Shown: one piece after another, positions 1-4,845 of the stretch
Layout: every line of letters starts with the position of its first letter
How positions within the stretch are numbered: position 1 is the first letter of the stretch
Origin: an uncultured Mailhella sp.
GTDB taxonomy: Bacteria > Desulfobacterota > Desulfovibrionia > Desulfovibrionales > Desulfovibrionaceae
DNA length: 6,072 nt
Direction: 5' to 3'
Assembly: GCA_944324625.1 (NCBI GenBank)
Contig: CALUWZ010000109.1
Span: forward strand, 1-6,072
Translations under genes and position numbers: made by a program
The notes under the pieces: generated by a model
What the model was told of the DNA's origin: nothing
Seen by the model: only the letters and a program-made list of their open reading frames with translations
Databases searched by the model: none

Positions 1-1049
1 TTTCCGATAATTTGTTCCTGAACATCTATGCGTATGCTGCCGTTTGTTTTGTTGTATTTGATTGCGTTGCTGAAAAGGTTGATAAGAATTTGCCGCAAAT
101 ATAAGGAACAGCCGATGACATAAGGGTTGTCAAGCACGGGCGGATTATAATGAATGGTTACGGCGGAAGAGTCAGCCTGTGCCTGAACCATCGTCAGGCA
201 ATTGTCAATCAAGGCAGTCATTTCAAAAGGTTCTTCTTGGCAAACCGAAACTCCGCTTTCCAGTTTTGATAAATCAAGTACGTTATTGATTAAAGACAGC
301 AGATGCTGTGTGGCGGAATGAATTTTTTTTCTGCACTCCGCTTGGCGCTTCATATCTTCAGGAAATAAATCGCCAATGGTTATCATGCCCAAAATTCCAT
401 TAATCGGCGTGCGTATGTCATGGGACATGTGAGAGAGGAAACGGGCTTTTGCTTCGTTTGCTTCTTTTTCTCTGAGGGCAGCTTCGCGCAGCAGGGTATT
501 TTCTTTTTTTAAATTGATGTCAATAAAGGTGCCTACAAAAATTGCGGGCGTGCCGTCTTCTCTGCGGTCCAAATCTCCTGTGGCTCTGAACCACTTGTAT
601 GTGCCGTCTTTTGCCTGCATTAAATATTCGACATCGTAAAAAGTATTTCCTTTTATGGCTTCCCAGTAAGCATTGAGTGTTTTTTCCTTGTGTTCGGGGT
701 GCAGTTTTTCAGACCATGCTTCCAAGGTATTCGGGAAATCTTTTTCCGATTCAAAACCGAGCATGCGGCGGAACGTGTCACTCCATGTGACCTTTATCAT
801 TTCGCCGTGTTCATCAAACTCCATACTCCACATTCCCGAGTGGATAATGCTGTTGATAATGGAGAGGAGTTTTCTTTTTCGGTGAAGTCTTTTATTGTCC
901 TGCCTTATAATATCGTTAATGGTTTCAATAAGTTCTGTGTAGGCAGGGGAAAAATCCTGGGCTGACAACAAGATTAAGTCATCATCGTTTTCATTAATTC
1001 GGTTAATATTTTTTATCGCTTGGATGATTTTGTTTATTTCTGTATTCAT
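1..1049 (-). CDS. PAS-domain sensor histidine kinase, C-terminus cut by window edge
   Basis: This is the first 349 codons of a two-component sensor kinase; no stop codon is reached before the left edge. Residues 1-69 are mostly charged and helical, with no hydrophobic membrane segment or signal peptide, so the visible part looks cytosolic. Residues about 70-179 form a PAS domain, with GMW at the start, LHPEH in the middle, a YKWFRA strand and a GTFIDIN end. A short helical linker leads to the HisKA dimerisation domain, whose H-box reads SHMSHDIRTPINGI with phosphoacceptor His210. The ATPase domain begins before the edge, with the N-box LINLFSNAIKY (Asn324, Asn328). The missing part should hold the G-boxes and possibly a receiver domain, since H-boxes of this type are common in hybrid kinases. 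ATG 1049 is the first start after an in-frame TAA; its Shine-Dalgarno site is weak. The PAS ligand and response-regulator partner are not visible. It is divergent from the hydrolase, and a functional link is not shown. Confidence 0.93.
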   Translation of the reverse strand, partial: MNTEINKIIQAIKNINRINENDDDLILLSAQDFSPAYTELIETINDIIRQDNKRLHRKRKLLSIINSIIHSGMWSMEFDEHGEMIKVTWSDTFRRMLGFESEKDFPNTLEAWSEKLHPEHKEKTLNAYWEAIKGNTFYDVEYLMQAKDGTYKWFRATGDLDRREDGTPAIFVGTFIDINLKKENTLLREAALREKEANEAKARFLSHMSHDIRTPINGILGMITIGDLFPEDMKRQAECRKKIHSATQHLLSLINNVLDLSKLESGVSVCQEEPFEMTALIDNCLTMVQAQADSSAVTIHYNPPVLDNPYVIGCSLYLRQILINLFSNAIKYNKTNGSIRIDVQEQIIG

Positions 1050-1094
1050 GGCAGCTGTGCCGTTTGGCTTTAGATATTAAAATTTATGGATATT

Positions 1095-1123
1095 ATCATA
1101 TATTATTATTAAATAAATTGCAA
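1095..1123 (-). promoter_or_regulatory. Candidate sigma-70 promoter for the histidine kinase
   Basis: On the minus strand, TTGCAA (1123-1118) is followed after exactly 17 bases by TATGAT (1100-1095). Transcription would start near 1088 and leave a leader of about 39 bases before the kinase ATG at 1049. The surrounding DNA is very AT-rich, so chance matches are likely; the spacing and position favour this pair. Confidence 0.4.
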
Positions 1124-1180
1124 CTGCAAAGAAAAATTAATGAATATTTTATTAAAAATTTTTTGGCGGAATAATTTTAA

Positions 1181-1199
1181 TTATGCTTAAAAAGCATAT
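1181..1199. promoter_or_regulatory. LysR-type operator upstream of the hydrolase (site 1)
   Basis: The arms TTATGCT and AGCATAT flank a 5-base spacer (TAAAA). The dyad contains the T-N11-A core typical of LysR-family binding sites (T1184 to A1196). Its centre, 1190, lies about 66 bases before the start point predicted from the downstream promoter, close to the usual -65 position of a LysR recognition site. Thirteen of its 14 arm bases match the dyad at 3361-3379 between lysR and the dehydrogenase, so the same regulator probably binds both. Confidence 0.65.
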
Positions 1200-1219
1200 T
1201 TATATATTTATTATAAGTA

Positions 1220-1249
1220 TTGGATATAATTTTTTTGCTGCAGTATAAG
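1220..1249 (+). promoter_or_regulatory. Candidate promoter for the exported hydrolase
   Basis: TTGGAT (1220-1225) and TATAAG (1244-1249) are separated by 18 bases, giving a start near 1256 and a leader of about 40 bases. A perfect TATAAT also lies at 1225-1230 but has no recognisable -35 partner; if it is used, the LysR dyad would be centred near -47 instead of -66. Both arrangements suit an activator-dependent promoter. The rest of 1050-1295 is AT-rich and shows no gene. Confidence 0.4.
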
Positions 1250-1295
1250 AATTTCATCAAGTCAAACTTGAAAATAAAATGAAAAGGAGAATTGC

Positions 1296-2363
1296 ATGAT
1301 TTCATTAAAAAAATTGAATGTTTTTTTGGCAATTATGACAAGCATGACCGGCAGTGCGTTATTTGACACTGCTTATGCAGCGTCTGTTCCGACAGCAATG
1401 CCAAATGATGCGCAAAATTTTTATCGAACCGATAAAGCCGATATGCAGAAAGTACGTTTCAGCAGTTTATATGATGTTCAGATTGCCGGTAATTTGTATA
1501 TTCCGCGCGCAATTGACCAAAGCAAAAAGCATGCTGCCATTATTGTAGGGCATCCTATGGGAGCGGTGAAAGAGCAAAGTGCCAATTTGTATGCCAATAA
1601 AATGGCTGAACAGGGTTTTATCACCCTTGCCATTGACCTGCCGTTTTGGGGCGAAAGCGGAGGCAGTCCGAGAAATTCCGTTTCCCCTGATTTTTATGCC
1701 GAGGCATTCAGCGCTGCCGTTGATTTTTTGGGTACGCAAAAGCTTGTGGACAGGGAAAAAATCGGAGCAATCGGGATATGCGGCAGCGGAAGCTTTGTCA
1801 TCAGTGCCGCTAAAATTGATTCCAGACTGAAAGCCGTTGCAACTGTCAGCATGTATGATATGGGCGACGCTGCCAGAAATGCTTTGAGAGGTTCTCAGAC
1901 TTTGGAACAGCGCAAAGCTGTTATCAAGGAGGCGTCAGAACAGCGCTATGCGGAATATTTAGGCGGCGGGCGCAAATATACGTCAGGCACAGTGCATGAA
2001 ATAACAGAAAAATCCAATCCGATAGAAATTGAATTTTATGAATTTTACAGAACGGAACGCGGTGCGTTTACGCCTGAGGGTGCCGATCCGAACACCACTA
2101 CGCATCCCACATTGACCAGCAATGTAAAATTTATGAATTTTTATCCTTTTAATGATATGGATCTTATTGCTCCCCGTCCGCTTTTGTTTATTGCCGGAGA
2201 AAAAGCCCATTCCATTGAATTCAGTGAAAAGGCGTATGAAAGGGCAATGGAACCTAAGGAATTGTATATTGTAAAGGGGGCAGGCCACGTGGATCTGTAT
2301 GACAGAACGTCCTTGATTCCCTTTGCCAAGCTTACGGATTTTTTCAAAACAAATTTGAAATGA
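1296..2363 (+). CDS. Exported alpha/beta hydrolase (COG1073 / dienelactone hydrolase-like, YcjY type)
   Basis: A 355-residue alpha/beta-hydrolase. Residues 1-28 form a Sec signal peptide: two lysines, a hydrophobic core, then a likely cut after Ala28 in DTAYA-AS, so the enzyme should act outside the cytoplasm. The fold starts near residue 50. GHPMG (85-89) is the usual oxyanion-loop region, and LAIDLPFWGESGG (111-123) is the following strand and turn. The nucleophile elbow is IGICGSGS (159-166), and a conserved-looking ATVSMYDMG follows (182-190). RPLLFIAGEKAHS (294-306) should carry the acid residue, and GAGHVD (328-333) supplies catalytic His331. Cys162 fits the nucleophile position by strand register, but Ser164 also fits. 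Likely substrates are esters, lactones or similar bonds; the true one cannot be read. AAGGAG (1284-1289) lies six bases before ATG 1296. From memory, E. coli ycjY is also next to a LysR gene (pgrR). An upstream LysR dyad suggests control by the regulator at 2385-3332. Confidence 0.88.
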   Translation: MISLKKLNVFLAIMTSMTGSALFDTAYAASVPTAMPNDAQNFYRTDKADMQKVRFSSLYDVQIAGNLYIPRAIDQSKKHAAIIVGHPMGAVKEQSANLYANKMAEQGFITLAIDLPFWGESGGSPRNSVSPDFYAEAFSAAVDFLGTQKLVDREKIGAIGICGSGSFVISAAKIDSRLKAVATVSMYDMGDAARNALRGSQTLEQRKAVIKEASEQRYAEYLGGGRKYTSGTVHEITEKSNPIEIEFYEFYRTERGAFTPEGADPNTTTHPTLTSNVKFMNFYPFNDMDLIAPRPLLFIAGEKAHSIEFSEKAYERAMEPKELYIVKGAGHVDLYDRTSLIPFAKLTDFFKTNLK

Positions 2364-2366
2364 GGA

Positions 2367-2386
2367 AAAGCCGCTGAAGCGGCTTT
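2367..2386. terminator. Short symmetric hairpin between converging genes, probable two-way terminator
   Basis: AAAGCCGC and GCGGCTTT form a perfect 8-bp stem around a TGAA loop. It begins three bases after the hydrolase stop and covers two bases of the lysR stop codon (2385-2387). The T-tract is short on both strands (CTTT on plus, CTTTT on minus), so termination may be partial, but position and symmetry fit a shared terminator for two converging genes. Confidence 0.7.
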
Positions 2387-3332
2387 ATCCGATAAGCTGA
2401 CGGAGTTTTTCAAGAAATTTTTCCGCAGGTTTGGAAAAAATGCCGTGTTTTTTCCAAACAATATTCAAATGGGCTATGAGCGGCGGTTCCAAAGGAATAA
2501 AGACAAGTCCGCGGCTTTCTTCGCTGTCTGTATCCGTATGGACAAGCTTGTCAAGGCCTAAGGCACATCCGGCACCCTCTTTAACCAATAACGAAGCATT
2601 GTATAAAAGATTATAGTCGGCAGCAATATGCAGGCTGTCAAAATTTTTTCCGTACCAGCCTGCAAAAACATTGCTGACCATGGACTGACGGGAAATAATC
2701 AGCGGAATGTTTTCAAGGTCCTGCGGTATAATGCTTTTGCGGCGGGCAAGCGGATTGTCTTTGCGGACGATGAGCCCCCAGACATCTTCGGCGGGAAGGC
2801 TCAGGTAATGGTATTTTTCTTTTGAAGCAGGCTCAATGAAAATGCCGAAATCCAAAAGTCCGCTGTCCAGTTTTTCGGCAATTTCATCGGCATTTCCGCT
2901 GTACAGATGAAAAATGATATTGGGATATTCTTTTTGCAGTTCGCATACGGCTTGGGCAATGCAGCTCATGGCGGCTGTTTCTCCTCCGCCGATATGTACA
3001 TGTCCTGCAACGGTATTTTGCGGCTCATCAAATTCTGCTTTGGTGCGTTCGGCAAGTGTCAGAATTTCTTCGGCACGTTTTTTCAGCAAAAGTCCATGCT
3101 CGGTCAGGCTGATTTTTTTGCCTCTTGTGCCGCCTGTTTCGGATTTTTCTGCTGATTCCGCAAATTTTCCCGTATCTGATTTGCGGTGAAACAGCAGAAC
3201 CCCAAGTTCCTCTTCCAGTTCCATAATCTGGCGGGAAAGGGTCGGTTGGGTGATAAAAAGCTGTTCTGCCGCTTTGGAAAAGCTTTCTGCCTTTGCCACA
3301 GCCAAAAAATATTTTAATACTCGCAGCTCCAT
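2385..3332 (-). CDS. LysR-family transcriptional regulator
   Basis: A 315-residue LysR-type regulator. Residues 1-50 are the classic N-terminal winged helix-turn-helix: MELRVLKYFLAVAKAESFSKAA, then the recognition helix around QPTLSRQIMELEEELG and LLFHR. The wing resumes at GKKISLTEHG (71-80), after which a linker helix (81-105) leads to a periplasmic-binding-protein-like effector domain, starting near GHVHIGGGE and running to the C-terminus. About 20 Lys/Ser/Glu-rich residues (51-70) are inserted between LLFHR and GKKISLT, where most relatives have only a few; this accounts for the slightly long protein. I chose ATG 3332 because GAGG (3342-3339) lies six bases before it and the protein then starts at the family-typical MELR. 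An upstream ATG at 3377 would add 15 residues and fall inside the predicted operator. It probably binds the dyads at 3361-3379 and 1181-1199, controlling itself, the dehydrogenase operon and the hydrolase. The effector is unknown. Confidence 0.95.
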   Translation of the reverse strand: MELRVLKYFLAVAKAESFSKAAEQLFITQPTLSRQIMELEEELGVLLFHRKSDTGKFAESAEKSETGGTRGKKISLTEHGLLLKKRAEEILTLAERTKAEFDEPQNTVAGHVHIGGGETAAMSCIAQAVCELQKEYPNIIFHLYSGNADEIAEKLDSGLLDFGIFIEPASKEKYHYLSLPAEDVWGLIVRKDNPLARRKSIIPQDLENIPLIISRQSMVSNVFAGWYGKNFDSLHIAADYNLLYNASLLVKEGAGCALGLDKLVHTDTDSEESRGLVFIPLEPPLIAHLNIVWKKHGIFSKPAEKFLEKLRQLIG

Positions 3333-3357
3333 TTGAAACCTCGCTGGAAAAACGGAT

Positions 3358-3386
3358 AATTTATGCTCATTAAGCATAAAAGTAAA
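3358..3386 (-). promoter_or_regulatory. Candidate lysR promoter with operator in its spacer
   Basis: On the minus strand, TTTACT (3386-3381) and TAAATT (3363-3358) are separated by 17 bases, giving a start near 3351 and a leader of about 18 bases that contains GAGG. The LysR dyad lies almost wholly between and over these boxes, so bound regulator should block its own promoter. A competing TATAAT at 3394-3389 lacks a good -35 and would place the operator downstream of the start. Confidence 0.4.
3361..3379. promoter_or_regulatory. LysR-type operator between lysR and the dehydrogenase (site 2)
   Basis: A perfect 7-base dyad, TTATGCT and AGCATAA, around the spacer CATTA, with a T-N11-A core from T3364 to A3376. 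It sits in the divergent promoter region, 28 bases upstream of the lysR ATG and 48 bases before the dehydrogenase ATG, the normal place for a LysR autoregulatory and activating site. A weak plus-strand TATAGA at 3391-3396, without a convincing -35 box, could be the -10 element of an activator-dependent dehydrogenase promoter. The arms repeat those at 1181-1199. Confidence 0.72.
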
Positions 3387-3427
3387 GAATTATAGAAAAT
3401 TTGCAAGCAAATAAAAAGGAAAAAAAA

Positions 3428-4198
3428 ATGGAAAGTCAAATGCTCAAAGAAAAAGTCGCCCTGATAACGGGTGCAAGCTACGGTATAGGTGAGACCATAG
3501 CAAAAGTTTTTGCGGAAGAAGGGGCAAAGCTTGTGCTTACGGCACGGCACGGAGAAAAGTTAAATGCCGTGATACGCGATTTGTCCGCAAGGGGGGTTGA
3601 GGCAGTCGGCGTAACGGCGGATATACGGTCCGCCGAAGATACCAAAAGGGTTTTTGATACGGTTTTGCAGAATTACGGTACGCTGGATATTTTAATTAAT
3701 AATGCGGCAATTGGCGAACAAAAATTGATTGATGATCTGGATGACGAGTGGTTTGAACATGTCATACAGACGAATTTGGGCGGTCCTGTTCGGTATATCC
3801 GTGAGGCTTTGAAAATTTTTCTGCCCAAAAATGACGGGGTAATTATCAATATTTCTTCCGTAAACGGGGAAAGGCCGTTTTGCGGTGCCGCGTATACGGC
3901 TTCCAAGGGAGCGATAAATACTTTGACCAAAAATATTGCCATGCGTCTTATTCATACCAATATCCGCTGCAATGCCGTTGCACCGGGTGCCACGGTGACG
4001 CCCGCCCACTTGACCAATAAAGCAGGAGAGCAGCCCGGAGGAGCGCAGATGCTTGAATACAGCAAAAATTTTGTATATTTTCCGGGTCCTGAATGTGAAG
4101 CTTTGGATCAGGCGTATGCCTGCCTTTATTTGGCAAGCAAAATGGGAAAAGCTGTGAAAGGGCAGGTTCTGCAGGTGTGCAACGGAGCATTTTTATAA
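3428..4198 (+). CDS. Classical short-chain dehydrogenase/reductase (SDR)
   Basis: A complete 256-residue cytosolic oxidoreductase of the classical SDR family, of usual length. The Rossmann cofactor motif is TGASYGIG (14-21). Strand two ends in TAR (38-40) with no acidic residue, and Arg40 favours NADP(H) over NAD(H). Asp65 is the adenine-contacting acid, and NNAA (91-94) stabilises the central sheet. The active site is complete: Asn116, Ser143 in ISS, and the YxxxK pair Tyr156 and Lys160. PGATVTP follows in the substrate-loop region. The C-terminal strand ends VCNG where many relatives have VDGG, a mild departure. It should reduce a ketone or aldehyde, or oxidise an alcohol; the substrate is not readable. 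I prefer ATG 3428 because AAGGA (3416-3420) lies seven bases before it; a TTG at 3401 would add nine residues and has no good ribosome site. Nine A residues (3420-3428) run into the start codon. It is divergent from lysR and probably co-transcribed with the next gene. Confidence 0.94.
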   Translation: MESQMLKEKVALITGASYGIGETIAKVFAEEGAKLVLTARHGEKLNAVIRDLSARGVEAVGVTADIRSAEDTKRVFDTVLQNYGTLDILINNAAIGEQKLIDDLDDEWFEHVIQTNLGGPVRYIREALKIFLPKNDGVIINISSVNGERPFCGAAYTASKGAINTLTKNIAMRLIHTNIRCNAVAPGATVTPAHLTNKAGEQPGGAQMLEYSKNFVYFPGPECEALDQAYACLYLASKMGKAVKGQVLQVCNGAFL

Positions 4199-4216
4199 TA
4201 TTTTTTCGGAGCAGCT

Positions 4217-4666
4217 ATGAAACAGCTGTGCGTAATTTTTTGTTTTGCAGCTGCGGCTCTGTTTTGCAGCGTATCTTTTTCTGCGGCACAAAATGAAAAA
4301 ATAACGGAGAATGAAATGAAAATATCTGTGACTGTCAGCGGAAAACAGTTTTCTGCCGTTCTTTTTCAGACAAAGGCGGCGCAGGAATTTGCGGAAAAAC
4401 TTCCCCCTGTTCTGCACATGCGGGACTATAACCGCAATGAAAAATTCTGCGATTTGCCGAGTCATGATTTTACGCTTGAAAAAACAGTGCCTTCAGCCAT
4501 ACGGAGCGGAGACATAATGCTTTACGGCACTGATACTTTGGTTATTTTTTATAAAGATATTGCGCCGAACCGCTATGCGTATACGCCTATAGGCAGAATA
4601 GAAAACGCCGAAGAACTGCATTCGGTGATGAACAGTGACATTGTAACGGTTTATTTTGAACTGTAA
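4217..4666 (+). CDS. Exported cyclophilin-like fold protein (Cyclophil_like2-type)
   Basis: A 149-residue protein. Residues 1-24 form a signal peptide: Lys2, a Cys/Phe/Ala-rich hydrophobic core, and a likely cut at SAA-Q (22-25). No lipobox is present because Phe16 precedes Cys17. The mature part is a small cyclophilin-like beta-barrel. Family marks are KISVTVSGKQFSAVLF (35-50), EKLPPVLHMRDYNRNEKF (60-77), SGDIMLYG (97-104), LVIFYKD (108-114) and YTPIGRIENAEEL (122-134). Such proteins are small beta-barrels of mostly unknown function; prolyl isomerase activity should not be assumed. From memory, relatives often sit with reductases, hydrolases and LysR regulators, as here. It begins 18 bases after the dehydrogenase stop with its own CGGAG (4207-4211), so the two probably form an operon ending at the terminator 4671-4708. 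Met34 also follows a CGGAG (4305-4309) and could start a leaderless cytosolic form. Confidence 0.85.
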   Translation: MKQLCVIFCFAAAALFCSVSFSAAQNEKITENEMKISVTVSGKQFSAVLFQTKAAQEFAEKLPPVLHMRDYNRNEKFCDLPSHDFTLEKTVPSAIRSGDIMLYGTDTLVIFYKDIAPNRYAYTPIGRIENAEELHSVMNSDIVTVYFEL

Positions 4667-4670
4667 CGGC

Positions 4671-4708
4671 ATACCCTGAAAAGGCAGAACTTTTCAGGGT
4701 ATTTTTTT
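4671..4708 (+). terminator. Strong intrinsic terminator of the dehydrogenase operon
   Basis: A perfect 13-bp stem (4671-4683 with 4690-4702) around the loop GCAGAA is followed by six T residues (4703-4708). It begins four bases after the stop codon of the cyclophilin-like gene. This is a textbook Rho-independent terminator and separates the operon from the transporter gene. Confidence 0.95.
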
Positions 4709-4748
4709 GCTGAATGCATAAGGGAAAAGTTTGGCGCATGTTAATTTC

Positions 4749-4777
4749 TTGACATTTGAACGGATACAGAACAGAAT
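4749..4777 (+). promoter_or_regulatory. Sigma-70-type promoter for the MFS transporter
   Basis: A perfect TTGACA (4749-4754) is followed after 17 bases by CAGAAT (4772-4777), a four-of-six -10 box. Transcription would start near 4784, giving a leader of about 60 bases. It lies just after a strong terminator, so the transporter is probably transcribed on its own. I see no copy of the LysR dyad with the correct spacing here. Confidence 0.55.
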
Positions 4778-4845
4778 GACGATATTATGTTTACGTATTA
4801 GTTTTTGTTGCTGTATGCAGAAAATGGCAGTGACACGGAGATTGT

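Noticed and set aside
673..965. Plus-strand open frames of 70 and 91 codons
   Set aside because: They lie antisense to the well-supported PAS domain of the histidine kinase and show no ribosome site or recognisable protein.
1151..1181. ATTAAAA / TTTTAAT inverted repeat in the divergent gap
   Set aside because: Arms made only of A and T in a very AT-rich region are expected by chance, and no T-tract or gene end makes it a terminator.
3333..3377. Longer lysR start at ATG 3377
   Set aside because: It lies inside the dyad operator and adds 15 residues before the family-typical MELR start, while ATG 3332 has a good GAGG at proper spacing.
3401..3427. TTG start for the dehydrogenase
   Set aside because: It adds nine Lys-rich residues encoded by the ribosome-binding region itself; ATG 3428 has AAGGA seven bases upstream.
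4217..4290. Lipoprotein signal in the cyclophilin-like protein
   Set aside because: The cysteines in the hydrophobic core are not preceded by Gly, Ala or Ser in a lipobox; a signal peptidase I site at SAA-Q fits better.
4705..4721. TTTTGCT-GAAT-GCATAA as a third LysR operator before the transporter
   Set aside because: The half-sites are two bases too close compared with the other two dyads, and the left half lies in the T-tract of the terminator, so it is probably chance.
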